A stretch of 64,000 nt of DNA from assembly GCA_039619475.1 (NCBI GenBank), contig CM077116.1:18907443-18971442 (forward strand), read 5' to 3'. A program made the position numbers and the translations under genes. The DNA is from Icerya purchasi. Lineage: Eukaryota > Arthropoda > Insecta > Hemiptera > Monophlebidae. The notes under the pieces are model-generated. The model did not search any database and had not been told where the DNA came from. It saw only the letters and a list, made by a program, of their open reading frames with translations. Shown one piece after another: positions 22,720 through 35,589 of this stretch (its first letter is position 1; the number at the start of each line of letters is the position of its first letter).

Positions 22720-23565
22720 TAAAGTGTGGCAGTCGTTGGTATTGAAGAGAAAAAATTGACTTCAGGTCTGACATAGATGCTGCCTATTTTTTTTTTTTAA
22801 ATAAATTGTGGGTCCCACAAGGCATAACCACCCGACACTCTTATCATCAATTATTAATATGATAAAGTTACAACATTACTGAAGAATTAATTGAAATAAT
22901 AACCAAAAAACGACAAAAACCCGAAGACAAGACACAGAACTTCTTAATACAATCGACGAGCATAATCGTGTACGTATGATCGATTCGCAGCCAGCAGATC
23001 GTATACAAATTTGGCACTGCCTTAATTTTTATAGAAAATTATATTAGAGGTTCGTCCGTGTTAGAAATTAACGTAATAATCTTTAAATCAATATCAGTGT
23101 ATTCAATTATGTACATGACCTAGGTCTCGATGAGTATCAAATCCACGTTCCGCGCAAATTTGATGTTTTTCCTGTAATCGGGAAAATGCGAGAAAAAAGT
23201 AATTCGGAGTCATTTGGTGATGATGAAATGGAGACGAACGATTAATCGGAGAATTATAATCTTTACCGGTCACAGCGCATTGACAAATTATTTTATATGC
23301 AAATTACTATTTTTCGTTGACGTGAAACATCTACTGCATCCGGCTCTCTAGTTATTCCCACGGCAAGTTCCATTGAAATCGCGATTCGGTGGTTACCCTT
23401 CGAAGAGGTTATCGTTTCCGACCATTAATATCATTTTAATTTATTACAGTCTGCGTAATAAATGCATTTTCATTAAAAATGCATTTTCATCGACATACAC
23501 GGTAATTTTCTATTATTCTTAAAGAACTTCTTGAATATAATATAGTAAAATCATACATATCCAAA

Positions 23566-23606
<41 letters not shown>

Positions 23607-23995
23607 AAAATTAAATATACATAAAAAATAAAATGCCGTTGCCTTTTATTTTCTACAAATGTATCGTCGGGGAGGATTTATTTTTAAAATACCACATACA
23701 AGATGTAATTTCAAATAAATCAAAATGAAATTACTAAATAATTAAGTAATAGAAATTAAATTTTTTTGAGTAGATTTTCAAAACTAAGCGAAGTGGTTTT
23801 GGGAAAATTTAATTTAACCCAAATTCGCCGAAGATTTATATGTGCCGGATAAAAGTTTCTGTTACTATTTCACCGGTACGAGTAATACCGAAAGTGTGCC
23901 CGTATAATATATAATATATTAATCATGAAAATACTCAAAGTCGAAATGATCATTAAATTATTATTCTGCGTATTGTTACTTAAAGGAAAATATGA
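22720..23995. other. Intergenic stretch with (TA)n
   Basis: It holds a TA microsatellite at about 23569-23602. Nothing else is recognised. Confidence 0.5.
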
Positions 23996-23999
23996 AGAA

Positions 24000-24322
24000 G
24001 CGTATCACATGGTTCGAAATGTGGTGTAACAGAGGAGTGCGGAAAATACCACTGACGAAGAAGATGAAAAATAAAAAAGTTCCACAACTAATAGAAACTG
24101 AACGCGGGTGCTATTAATGATAAAAGGACGGAAGACAAATTTTTTGGGACACTTCGTGAGAGGTGAAAAATGGAAAAAATTATTACAGACGATAATAATC
24201 GGTTTGATAGAAGGAAGAAGAAAAACCTCTTGGCCGGATAATATCAAAAAGCTATCCGGAATAGCAAGAGATTGGGACTTACTTCCATCAGATAGTCCAA
24301 TCCATGCAGGGTAATCAAGCAA
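24000..24322 (+). pseudogene. LINE C-terminal fragment
   Basis: The translation starts ITWFEMWCNRGVRKIPLTKK, the usual FEMWCYRRMLKI-type motif downstream of the reverse-transcriptase domain. In the next frame follow GRKTNFLGHFVRGEKWKKLL, then IIIGLIEGRRKTSWPDNIK. These match the K-x-LGH-x-x-RGE and EG-RR-SW-N-K motifs typical of the end of this kind of LINE ORF. Two stops and a frameshift near 24115 break it. The fragment is followed by unrelated AT-rich sequence, so the 3' UTR is short or lost. Confidence 0.75.
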
Positions 24323-24622
24323 TACCTGAATAATTTTTTTTTTTTGGGCACCTGAATAATTGGAAGAAAACGCGAGTTCGCCGAAATGAATGACAAACTT
24401 TAGAACGCGAAATTGTACAGCGGTATCGTTTCGAAAATTGTTGGCCGGCTTTAAAAACGAAAAGACGAAACAAAAAATCCATCTTCAGTTGTTTTTAGCA
24501 ACGTTTTGACGTCTTAACGTTTGCAAAGATGATAGAGTAGTTAAAATCTGAATTAATCAGATAAATAAGGTATCGTAAAAAGAATTATTTTAATTTCGTA
24601 TTAAGTTGTAATTGATTAAATT

Positions 24623-24842
24623 AATAAAATAACGGAAATCTAATTACAGGAAACTTTAATAAGTTTTCCAAAAAAAACAAAACAAAAAACAACCGAGTAG
24701 TTTCGGATTAAACAATCTCCATGGACTCTGTACATCAATGATTACAACATGGAGTTTGCTTAATCCGAAACCAGTCGGTGCTTTTTCGAAGAAATATTTT
24801 ATTTTATTAAAGTTTTCTGTGATCATTCTGTTATTTTATTAT
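24623..24842. mobile_element. Foldback element with paired hammerhead-like motifs
   Basis: The left arm (about 24623-24722) and right arm (about 24746-24842) are imperfect reverse complements: aaaataacgga, a gaaactttaata block and gtttcggattaa-caa-ctccatg pair with their counterparts across a spacer of about 23 bp. Each arm has one hammerhead-like motif (24693-24724 minus, 24747-24780 plus) carrying TCCGAAAC followed by TACTCGG or CAGTCGG. The cores read ATGGAGA and ATGGAGT and stem II is poor, so they look inactive. The outline resembles 40.25 and 47.5 kb. Confidence 0.6.
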
Positions 24843-24894
24843 AAAGAATAATGTGCAAAGATTATAATAGTAACTAATTAACCTTTCTCATCCT

Positions 24895-25850
24895 ATCGTT
24901 CAAAATGAATTCCAGCACGTGCTATCCTTATACTTTCCTTCCCGTACAATTATCCACAAGGACGGTTTGAAGTCTGATGCTGGCGTTAGGGCTTGCTTTC
25001 ATTATCCCCGCGCTGACCTATTATGAATCCTTTCGGTTGCCCTCCTTTTCCACTAGTTTTCTTGCCGAATCCACGGCTATCTTGCAGGCAGTTCTTTTTA
25101 TATCCTCGACAAACAACATGTCTAGATTCCTCCTATCCTCGGACTCGAAAAGTGTTTTATTGGCAATCTCCTCCTCCTTTCCTACTCACGTCACTGATCC
25201 CATTATTTACCAAATTCGCTGCTTAATTTCTAATTTATTTGCATCCCGCTCTATCGTAATCGATCTACCATGGATTCCCGGTCATTGCGACATTCTTAAC
25301 AGCGAGTTTGTTGACTCGTTGGCACGTTCGGCGGCGTTTAATGGTCTATTCGTTAGTAGATGTCCTGCTCAAACTCTCTACCGTCTTTACCAATCTTTGA
25401 TCTATTTACTTTTCTACACAGCTCTTCCCTTTCACCCTCTTCCTTGGTTTAATCTTTTCCCTTACCTTAGCCGTTCGATTATTTCCTCTATAGTTCGCCT
25501 GCGATTCAATCATAGTCTGCTTCTGCCTTCTCTTTTCCGTTTTTCTCTTGTTCCTCCAGAGCTCAATTATACCTGTGATGCGAACTACGTCTTGTTCGAA
25601 TGCCCCTTTATTTCCTCCGAACGTGCTACCCTGTATTCTAATCTTCTGGGCCTTGGCCCCCCTGTCCCTTATAGTGCCCACGCCATTCTTGCAATCCTCT
25701 TTCTCAATATAGTTCCTTTGCTGGCCTCCTTCATCTCCTCAATTTTTAATCTTTTCCTTATATAATGTACAATTATCTGCGTTCGGTAAGTTCCACTGTT
25801 GACGTGGCCAAAAAATTAAATTAGAAAAAAATAATTCAAAATTAATAAAT
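24895..25850 (+). pseudogene. I-like LINE, RNase H and C-terminus, one frameshift
   Basis: This is the best-preserved LINE piece here. Upstream, about 24945-24985, one frame reads TIIHKDGLKSDAGV with the first RNase H aspartate. A one-base shift at about 24987 moves into a 262-codon open frame (24977-25765). In that frame E31 (AESTA), D56 (SDSKS), PGHCD (101-105) and D113 (FVDSLA) are the remaining RNase H residues, and a TCDANYVLFECP block (199-210) resembles the C-terminal Cys/His motif, with the His not obvious. It ends in a stop at 25763 and an A-rich 3' end near 25825. Earlier RT domain is absent, so it is 5'-truncated. Confidence 0.85.
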
Positions 25851-27525
25851 GAAACTTAAGCTGGTTTGTTGTTAAAACGTATACATTATGTATTCAGTTA
25901 AAATCTATACACGCGAGGCACATTGAACCGTTCCGGAATGTGGACAATTTTTTAATGCGATTATAAATACGTAGTCATCATCACGGTGTCGTCCGCAGAA
26001 AAAGATTGCTTTAAAATAAAACATAAAAAGTACCACATGTAAGGTGTAAATAGAATAATAGTTTGTCCCAACTATTGTTGTACGGCTTTTGATATAAGTG
26101 TCGGCAAAAGGAAGGAATTTGAGAGAGCTACTATAAATAAACGATGGGAAAATAGAGAAACTCACTTTAAAGAACTTCTGCATTTCATGATAAATCGGAA
26201 TATAATAGCAAGTTTAAACTGAAACGCCGTGTGCTCTAAGTTGTGTTTCTCTTCCGAAGCACTCGATATCTGGAACACTTTAAAATAATGAGAGACAAAT
26301 AAATTATTGTTTCGCATCCTTCAAAATTTCGTATCTTTCAGCGCTAACTTTGACGACATTTGAAATTTTTATAATTAGATTTCTCTATTTTAACTTTATA
26401 TAGTAACACGTAAGACCACACATTCGTTCCTACCTGTTTGTAAAATTTCCTTTGAAATGCGAAAAATTCAATATAACATATAAAGCCGCAACACGCAAAA
26501 AGGACAAAAAACACAAGAAAACATAATGCATATACTTAAAGCTCGATGAGGAGGTAACTCTCTGAATAAAGGAAACGATTTGCATTTACTATATTCACGT
26601 TTTGCGTTAATCTCGGTATAGTTCCAACTTTAAAACCAGTGAAAAATATTAATAAAACTCGCCAAAGTAGACAAGTTAATTATTCACATTTAAACATATT
26701 CTAACATAAAACCCAAAAGGGTAATACTGTTACGAATAAAAAGAAATATTACGTAATTTTTTTTAAACTCTACTGCAAGTACCGTACGTACTATATATAT
26801 ATTTGAATGTTAATTGAGCTCTATTATTTTGTACCCCCGCAATAACACCTGAGCGGAAAACAAAAAAGAAACAACAAAACACGCACATCCTACACCCGCT
26901 CCTCCGTTGGATCTGGTATTTAAAAGAACACCCATTTAACGATTATTCTTGCTAAGGAGACGACTATTCTAGTCGGTTGCAGAATGTGAATTTTATCTTA
27001 AAAACATGAAGTTCCGTTTTAATTAGTATAAACGAAAATAACAAGCGATGATGTTATTTTTTTTCTATTCTGGTTTTGTGAAATAATAAAAGTTCCATAT
27101 GTTTTTTTCTTTTTTTTTTTTTTAATATTCTTTCGGTGACCGTCCATTTTCAACGTAAATATTCCTTTACTACTTCGTACCGAGATTCGGAATTTGACAT
27201 TCTATAATTAATCAATACGATTTAACTGATTCTTTATAAGAATTATCAGTTTCGGTAACTGACTATTTGGTGTAGTCGATTATCGTAATTGTTCATCGAT
27301 AATTAAAATGCGCAATTATCGAAGCTGCGATTATCGCAAATTATTCCTCGTTAAAAAGAATAGTCAGCATGAACAATCGGATGAATAGAACTTTAAAACT
27401 TAAAAATTGTAACAATCGGCTCGTTGCAATTTGCCCCCAGAGATGTCATCCCACGGTCACAAACACACGGCGAACGTATTTCGTTTTTATTTTTGTCTAA
27501 GATTTTAACTTCTCCAATTAAAATT
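25851..27525. other. Intergenic stretch, no gene seen
   Basis: A/T-rich sequence with a T run near 27108-27123. No recognisable element. Confidence 0.5.
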
Positions 27526-27528
27526 ACG

Positions 27529-27581
<53 letters not shown>

Positions 27582-27596
27582 TATTATTATTATTAC

Positions 27597-27635
<39 letters not shown>

Positions 27636-27643
27636 TATTAGAA
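27526..27643. repeat. (ATT)n microsatellite
   Basis: About 118 bp of ATT triplets with a few ACT interruptions. The isoleucine-rich open frame across it is an artefact. Confidence 0.95.
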
Positions 27644-29180
27644 TTAGTTTGAAAGGCTTGCTAGAATATTTATGCGTATTTTTTTATCTAATTCATCACA
27701 GAAATCTTTCGCTACTGATCGACCGATAAAAACAATTACTAGATATGTATACATATTATACATCGAATGAGATTAAATAAAATAATGGTACGTATCACTT
27801 TGGCTGAGTCTGCTCCTGGACAATTGAGAAGCTCCTTTGGCAGGTGTACGTTGGTGATTCTTAACGACGACCAGGGGGAGACGCGGTACTTGAATTAGTG
27901 CAAAATTTATACTTAGGACCTTGATAAAACTCGGATTTCAAAGACGATCAGGTTGCTCAGACCTTGCCGGATCGCTTTCCTTCATATCTTTTGGCCGGTA
28001 TCTTATTTGCAACCGGTTGCTTAATTTGCAGAGACCTCCTGCAAACAAAACAAAAACTCGACCCGTGATACTGTTCGGTAGAAACGGAACTGCCACCGCC
28101 TTTTTCATTTTTTTCACATTTTACTTACATTCCTTTCATCCGAAATCTGTCTCCTCCCCCATCACTAACATACCAATCGTGTTTTCGATAGGCCAATCAC
28201 CGCGCACATCCGTCAGTTGCCACGATCTACATCGATTCGTCTCTCCCTAGCCAGCGACAGGTTCCACACATTCACGCACTCGCCCTCCCATTACATTATA
28301 ATTAATTTTGTGTTTTATTTTATTTTATTCTATCTCATTTTATTTATATATATATATATATATATATTTTCTTTTTTTTTTTTCTGCTATGGACACACAT
28401 TACAACATATACGAATGATAGTGTTGTTATAATCTTTCAAAATAGTATGCTGTACTTTTTGCACGATAAATAATAAACAAACGTAAATAAACGAAAAAAT
28501 CGAAACGAGCACTCCGTATATACGAAAATACCCTGTGGCATAGATATGTTTTTTTCGCTGGTACGTTTGCGTTTCTCTTCTCAGTTAGGTTAGAAAAATT
28601 TTTTCACAGAGATAATAGCGAAAGTCGGGGTAACGTTTTTTTGTAAAAGTTTTTTGCGACAATTTTGTGAAACCGCCGTCAGCAGTAAGATCTGTGTGTC
28701 AAAAACTAAACATACCGTTCGATAGTGTTATATAGTAGTACTAGATTGAACAACTATTGACCGCAGATATTTAAATATTAAATTTTCCATAATTACGCGT
28801 TACGTTTATTAATTATGGTCACTGTAAAGTAAAACAAGTGGTCGTCATTGTAGGAAACGTAACTTTTGTAATTAATTACCGAGAGTAATTTCAATTACGC
28901 CAAACTCTAATTGGGATTACATGTGACCTTGTATAATCGTAATTACAAAATGCTGTCAGCTCTGCACGCATTTACAACAGCAGTAATAAAAAAGGGGGGA
29001 AAAAATCTTTTACAATTTTACGGGAAAAACTTTTGTAATAAGTGCAGCTGATAGTTCCAATAGAGATGAATTTTATCTTTTTGAGCTGATTTCGTAGGAT
29101 CGTTTTTTTTTTTTTTTTTTTTTTTTTTTGGTTTTTGATCGTTCATTTTGCTTGTATCATAGATGTTTTTAATCTCTCTT
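27644..29180. other. Intergenic stretch, no gene seen
   Basis: It contains a TA tract near 28346-28369 and a T run near 29106-29130. The segment 27780-28280 is somewhat less AT-rich, with a 109-codon open frame that resembles nothing known. Confidence 0.45.
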
Positions 29181-29317
29181 ACAGTTAGTATAAGGTATTG
29201 CGATGGCTACCAAACCGGAGGGACCATATCGGTTTACGAGACTTGTTTCATATCGAAATCGCTCGCAGATTTATGCCTAATCTGAAATTGAATATTATTG
29301 ATTATAACAGAGAACTA

Positions 29318-30223
29318 CATAGGTTGATCAATAAGTAAGGTTCCCTACGCTCCCTCTTGAGAATAAATAGAAAGTAATGACTCCATCTCTCGAGAATACG
29401 TTAAAACGACCTTTCGGAGGGAGTGTACAAAATGTGAAAGCGATCGGCTCCGTATAACGCGTTTGGCGGAACCATGTACGTTTCTTTTAGTTCACCGTCG
29501 GAGTTAGGACAGCGGCGGCGCGTTCTTCAGTTTTAATACTCAAAAATAAAGAAGCGCTTGAAATTTATGAACGGATGAAAGCTGCTTGTGGAAACCGTGT
29601 CATGAGCATCCAACATTTGTTCCAGAGTGACAGAACGAATGTTGATTATAAAGAATGAACAGGGAGACCAGTGTCTGTTACCTTACCACCAGAGATCTGC
29701 AGGAGAAGCTCGACGTCATGATTCAAGAAAATCGAAACGTTTGCCTCTCTTTCATCGCAACGACACTGAATGTCGCATACGGCACAGTGCTGAAAATTGT
29801 GACCACGGAATTGAAGTTCAAAAAAAACCTGTTCATAGTGCTACAGGACAATGCATGTGTGCGCCACTGCCACTGCAACCACATCACTATTGCAAACTTT
29901 CTTGTGAGAAGTCATTCCGCACCCTGCATACTCCTCGGACTTGTGCCCTTGCGATTGCCAAATTTTCGACAGCCTACAGAAACGGACGATGAAGTCAAAG
30001 CTGCAGCTAAATAATGGATGCAACAAGTTGGACGGAATTTTTCGAACGAATGTTTGTTAAAACTGCCGGAACGTTAACAAAAGTGTTCGATCGGGAAGGG
30101 GATTACGTAGAACATTAACAGAATAACATTTCCCTTCTTGTAAGATAAAAAGCTGATTTTCTAACTTCATTTTTCGCCGAGAGAGAGAGAGCATAGGGAA
30201 CCTTACCTATCGATCTTCCCATG
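29318..30223 (+). mobile_element. Mariner-like element, internally deleted, both ends present
   Basis: Inverted ends of about 35 bp (29318-29352 and 30189-30223) share gtaaggttccctacgctc with few mismatches and are flanked by TA at 29316-29317 and 30224-30225, the mariner target duplication. The total of about 906 bp is short of the usual 1.3 kb. The gap falls between the second helix-turn-helix (LSFIATTLNVAYGTVLKIV, about 29745-29801) and the VLQDNA block with the second catalytic Asp (about 29838-29855). The third Asp block, read as HPAYSSDLCPCD, is in another frame. Confidence 0.9.
29530..30125 (+). pseudogene. Mariner transposase relic
   Basis: Transposase would bind the inverted ends and cut and paste the element through a DD-D catalytic triad. 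Seen here are an N-terminal helix region (KEALEIYERMKAACG, about 29550), a YKE-stop-TGRPVSV linker near 29650-29670, the second helix-turn-helix, the DNA-containing second Asp block, and a C-terminal GDYVEH-stop near 30100-30117, matching the usual C-terminal GDYVE motif. The first Asp block is deleted. At least two frameshifts and one stop are present. It cannot make a working enzyme. Confidence 0.85.
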
Positions 30224-30385
30224 TATCTGGGGGAAGGTAAAAGCGTATCCCAAGTAGAAAACCAATTGGCCCCAATATTCTCTCTTCAGATTCCCGTTAG
30301 AAACCCTTACGTACATTATGAAAAGCTAAATTATACAATCACGGGCACTCTCTCGGGGATGTGGGTCCTGCTTTAGTTTATTTAG

Positions 30386-31325
30386 ATAGGTAGAGACGTA
30401 TTTACAAGTTTATCCCGGTGAGAAGTCGATTTTTCGTTTTTTTCTATATTTACACATATAACTAACTCTTTAGACCAATCCACGAGGGTGTGCTACACAG
30501 ATAATAGTTTTTTCATAATTCTTGTAGAAGAGTGTGGTTTTCACGTTTTAAAACGTTACATGCAAATAATAAGAAAAAAACGTCCGAATTAGCTTACAAC
30601 TTTACAATGTTTAATACTTTTCACGCGACTATCATACTTCTGTTCCGGTACTTGCGGTTTCTAAATATGTAACATATTTCGCATTTATTGCTGTTCTGGT
30701 CGAAGAGGAGAAATCTCTTGAAGTGTATTTAATCCTAATCGTTGATATTCTAAAACGGTTCCGAAATTGCCTTCATTACTCGGAATTTCTAGTGTAACTG
30801 TGCCCCGAAATGAAATTTCTCACATCAATAATAATGAATCATTCAGCGTTAATTTTTAACGTCCAGGATGCCAACACATTCTCCAGTTCTCCGTGTATGA
30901 TTAATTTTTTTTCATTATTATTAATTTCATTTCACAGGTGGGTAATATCGCGTTTTAAAAGTCGTATTTTTATTCACACCGCTTTTTGCTAAAAAAAAGT
31001 TTTCAGAATAGTATATTTACCAAATAGCAAACAAAAATGTCGAGCAGAAATATATTTATCCTCAAAAACGTTTTCGGGCAAAGCTTATCTTTAGCTGAAA
31101 AACGTTAAGACGAGAACGCAACACGTGTCGTGAACAAATTATAAAGTTGCTATTTTTGGAAAATATTATCATTTCAAATAATAGTTTCTAGCAAACAGGT
31201 ACAAATAATACTACTTTCAATTATGCCGATATGGCAACTTACATATGTGTTTTTTGGCCTTTGCCAACCTTCGTCTTTAATCATTTTAGCCTCGATTTTT
31301 ATTAGCGATTTTTACTAAGTCGGCT
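30386..31325. other. Intergenic stretch, no feature seen
   Basis: A/T-rich with no recognisable element. Confidence 0.5.
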
Positions 31326-31326
31326 A

Positions 31327-31497
31327 CCTACCGTAGCGTAGTTGGTTAAGTAGTGTGGTGTTTCATTCGTGTAGTAGGATATCCCGCTGCCGTACATTGA
31401 AACCTGTAAAAGTTACGCATGCACTGGTTTAATTTCCATAGTTGACGCCCCCTCCCCCTAAAAACAAACAAACAAACAAACAAACAAACAAAAAAAG
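31327..31497 (+). mobile_element. SINE-C, best-preserved copy
   Basis: It starts with ctaccgtagcgtagttggtt, a good match to a tRNA box A, continues through ccgctgccgtacattgaaacc, a degraded box-B region, then ggtttaatttccatagttgac, and ends in an (AAAC)n tail at about 31457-31492. Relatives lie at 15.15, 15.63 and 16.46 kb. The different tails (A-rich there, AAAC here) point to independent insertions. Confidence 0.8.
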
Positions 31498-33290
31498 CTT
31501 TTTACCAGTGTTTTTATAGGGTCTTTTACGTTTTTCTTCAGTTTCATTTTTTCTTTCCTTGTTTTCCTTTGTTCATATATAAATATGGCGTGTAATCCTT
31601 TTTTCTTAAAAACTCGTTTCCTTTATAACTATGGTATAGTGCGTTTAACAATTTTCAATATGATTTTTCTTTTTCTTCGCAACACATATTCCGATAATGT
31701 ACGTTTAAAATTTTTATAATCTGTTCGTGATCTAAACTATTTTTATAATTTTCTCGGAGTCGCCATACACACCATACTTTTTCTCCCTCGACATCTGAGC
31801 GCCATTCTTTATTTATTTTTAAAAACTAATAATTAATTATTTCACTTAAATACAACAACACCCTACAATATATGCTGAAAATAGTTTTTTCCTATTTCCA
31901 CAAATTTCTTACAATTTGAAATCGGATTTTAGTCTTGGATTAATTTTGTTTCATTAAAATTTTGTTCGAAATTAATAAAATTTTGGGACTAATCCTATTA
32001 TGTATTTGTGTTAAATTTTTAATACAGACAATAATATTTTTGACGGCGAAATAGTTTGAGAGTAAGCGGCAATTTTTGATATTTCGAATGTAACTCAACC
32101 ACGCTTAATAATAAAAAAATAAAACATTAATAATTTGATATTTTAGGACAATTTTCACATCATTTTTTTACTTACAAAATTAATTCTATTTCTTTTTACA
32201 GCAATATGTGTCTAATATAATAATATACGCATCGCAAAAAATAATAAAAACTAACGAAAGCAGTCCCTGAAAGTTTAAAAAAGAATTCCGCTGAATCGGT
32301 TTCATTTATAACGTTATGTAATGATTAGATTATGATTTTTTCTTTTTTATTTTTTGTCCGAAAAATTAAGTGTTTAATTGCAGTGTGTACATTGCTCAGG
32401 ATCTACGCGTTTAGTGATTCATACTTTATTTCAAATAGTTATAGATCGGTGAAAAATAATTGTGTAATATACGTATATTTTTTTCAGAAAAATTAACAAT
32501 AATATTTGTGTTGAAAAAGGAAAATGTTATTCCTGCAGCGGTAAAAAGTATTCCCTAATTAGTTTTTACCAGATAAAGGAAATATTTGCGTATGAAATAA
32601 ATTAAAAATTAAAAATTGAACCTTTTATTTCCCGCAAATAAATATTGCAAATATTGATCATACTAGCACTGCCGTTTTGTGGAGAGTATTCTATGATGGT
32701 TATTTATGGGTCGCGATTTTTTTTTTTGTTTTTTAACCTTAACGTTATCGAATGTCCTTATTCATCGGTCTTTTTTAAATAATCCTATCGAAACCGGATA
32801 TGCTTTTAAATGTTATCGGAATAAAAAAAAAAAAAAATCCGCTTCCGTTCCGTACACTTATTTACGAAAGATGGTCTCAATGAAGAAATAATTTGACCAG
32901 CCGAAATGTTCTTTATTCTCTGAAATTGACGGTAATCGTCACTTTGAACGTAAGAAAGGATTTTATAAAAAACAAATAAATACGAGACCTGACCGACAAT
33001 TAAATAGACGGAATGACAATACAAATAATGCCGAGAAAACAAGGGGAATGTTCCTATTTGAAGCCTTCATCATCCAATGTTAATTTCAGCTGTTAGTAGT
33101 TCCACGTCTTTTTCCCTTCTTTCGACCATTAGTTATATAAGTCCTTGGCAGACGTGCCACAAAGAGAAAAAAAAAAAAAAGAAAAAATACGTTTCTAAAG
33201 ATTTTTTTCGTCTATAGTTTGTTTTTAATGTTAACAGTGAAGTGGTACACAAGTTAGGAATGCTGTTAAAAAAAAAGTATATAAAATTCG
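31498..33290. other. Intergenic stretch, no gene seen
   Basis: A/T-rich with homopolymers near 32718-32728, 32823-32838 and 33167-33187. Nothing recognised. Confidence 0.5.
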
Positions 33291-34105
33291 TTTTTTTTTT
33301 TTTTTTTTTTTTTTTGAATATATATATTTATTAATATTTACATATTTCTTCGTCAAGCTAGACGCTTGTCGACTAGTTTTCTTACATCTAAATATGTCTA
33401 CACTATACTAATTACTATACTATATACATACTTATCGTCGCGCAAATATTTTATTACAAACTTATCCTATTTTTCCTTATTTCTAACTTAGCTATAACTA
33501 ATATCTATTATTTATTTACTTTGATCCGTCCCTTTTCTTTCCCCTTTTTTTCACTTTTGTTTATCACTATTTCCGAACCATCATCTCTTATTTAATGCTT
33601 ATTATTGTTCCTATATTTCCCTCTTTCTGTAACCATTCCCCTTTATTTTCTTTTTTTTCATCCTAATTTTTTCCTCCTCTGTTATTTCTCCTTTAGGCAT
33701 TTTATTTAACAACTGAGTTATAATGTATCTGTTAATTTTCCCTCCCCTATCTTTGTTTTAGCTAACGGCAGTTTGTACAGATAGTTTTCCCTCAGCCCGT
33801 ATTCTATTTTTCTTCTTTCCTTCCATTCTATTTTCTTATCTGTCATTACGTATTCTCATATCTTTATGAATAAATACATTCCTCTAATGGTCAGTACGTC
33901 TTCTCTTTGTATTATTTCACTTCCGGTCTCGTATTTGTGATCTGATATTAATTTCGAGCATTTTATTTGCAGTTTGCCTGCACCATTTTTAACGTTTTAT
34001 TTGTTACATATTTCCTTGAACTGTATAATGCTGGTAATGTTGCCCTAATTTTCTGTGCAATGTATTCCGTATGTCCGTCCCACCTTAAGTGTTGGTCAAC
34101 CGAAT
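33291..34105 (-). pseudogene. LINE C-terminal fragment with poly-A end
   Basis: On the minus strand, from about 34105, the translation reads DQHLRWDGHTEYIAQKIR, then ALYSSRKYVTNKTLKMV, resembling the LGV-x-x-D-x-L-x-W-x-x-H motif and the Y-x-SNKTLKLVY motif after the LINE reverse-transcriptase palm. Further on, stops accumulate but purine-rich coding-like sequence continues. The 3' end is a long A tail, seen as plus-strand T at about 33291-33316. It is 5'-truncated at about 34105. I did not find a convincing target duplication. Confidence 0.7.
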
Positions 34106-35589
34106 GAAGTACTTATCTAAAAGGCAAGTGCAGTAATAAAACATATATGTACGTACATGCAGAGTTATGAAATATAATGGTCCATAATATACGGTTTAAA
34201 AAAATTTTACTTCTACACCCGGTGAAAAATGCAGGTTTACTAATTGCGTGTGTCAATGGCCGGAAAATTAAGTGAATTATCGAATATTGTTTTTTATTAA
34301 AATCTAAGTTCAACAAAAAGTTTAATTCTGTTTCGAATGCATTTTTTTTGCTAAAGTGCGGCCGCCCAGTATATTAATTAAAACATATTCTTTAAAAACT
34401 TCGATTATTATGTGTTAAAAAAAAATTCTCCACCAGGTTTTACTCGGACTTGACACTTCAGTTTCCGTTAGCCGGATGTTAATAAAAAACGATTTTAATT
34501 ATCAAGTAATTAAGTAATTTTTATAATAGTTCTAGGGGAAAGAATGTATAGTGAATTGTTCGGAGCAGGAAAATTTCGAATTGCTTTTGTAAACAGTAGT
34601 TTTCGGCTAAGCTCAATTTATGTAATTCTCATATAGGCCATTTCTAGATAAAATAAAAAAATTATAAAATACCGTATGTTTTTTTTGTTTTTTTGTTTTT
34701 TTTTTTTTTAATTTTTTTGAGAAAGGCTGAATTACTCTAAAATTGTTATATAAATGTAATTTTCTACGGTTGGATGTTTACAAATTATCTGCAATCTGTG
34801 ACTTTTTTTGTTCCTAATGGAACTTTGCCAAACGCGAATTTATCGGTAATATTCAAATTGCACTATTGAAAATATCGAAAATTTCAACCGATTTAATGGT
34901 AAAAAAAGAAAAGTTAGGTTAGAACAGAGAATGTAACGGAATAACGTAAAAAATGTTTTTGTTTGAATATAAATGTTTTTCCTTTTTCGTTACTTTCCTA
35001 CTGATACCTCTCAAGAAAAGTGCGAATTTGAATATAGTATAAGCTATATATAGATGCGTATTTATAGTGAGTACATGTGTATGCCCATGTTTTTTATGTA
35101 TACTTAGACAGATATTAAATTAGGTTTATTTCTTTTCAATTTATATAATAAGCATTAGTAGTTTGTGATGTATGTGATTTGAATAAACATTATGGAAGTG
35201 TTGGGCACTAACGCAACGGGCATACTTGCCCTGCGAGGAAACCCACACAACTTATTGTAAAAAAAAAAAAAAAAAGGAAATAGGCACCTAGTATATTATT
35301 CTGGTTATACTGGCGCGTATTTATCGTGCTTCTTATAAGATTGTCATCGTTTATTTACAGATACTTCTTAATTACGTTTGAATACGATACACAAAACGCT
35401 GCAGAACGGGTTGAGGACAACTTAATGCATGCGGTAGAATAAGAAACATTGCGATAAAAGAAAGTACATATATTCCGACAAAACAAATAACAGCTTTAGG
35501 TAAAAAAAAAAAAAGAAAAAGTGGAAAAGGAACGAGTAAAAGTATTTTTACACCTGCGACTTGACCAACAAAATACGATTCCCATTAAC
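34106..35589. other. Intergenic stretch, no gene seen
   Basis: T-rich block at about 34678-34720, A run at about 35260-35275. No element recognised. Confidence 0.5.

Larger units (their letters stand above)
29185..30385 (+). mobile_element. SINE-B copy 2, split by a mariner
   Basis: The left part (29185-29315) carries the tRNA-like head with ctaccaaaccggagg, a cgagacttgt block, aatcgctcgcag and cctaatctgaaattgaat. The right part (30226-30385) carries tctggggg, ccaattggccccaat, ctcttcagattcc and acattatgaaaagct. Joined, they give the order seen in the uninterrupted copies at 45.4 and 57.4 kb, where the corresponding junction reads agaaaattatctgg. The interrupting sequence is the mariner at 29318-30223. 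Confidence 0.85.

Noticed and set aside
26270..26420. Possible fourth copy of repeat F
   Set aside because: Only short AT-rich blocks agree; not distinguishable from chance by eye.
27424..27729. 101-codon isoleucine-rich frame
   Set aside because: Translation of the (ATT)n microsatellite.
27921..28250. 109-codon plus frame
   Set aside because: No known motif, no splice or start context that stands out.
33365..33385. tcgactagtttt word resembling the hammerhead-like motif
   Set aside because: Lies in a LINE 3' region with no core or stem II around it; probably coincidence.
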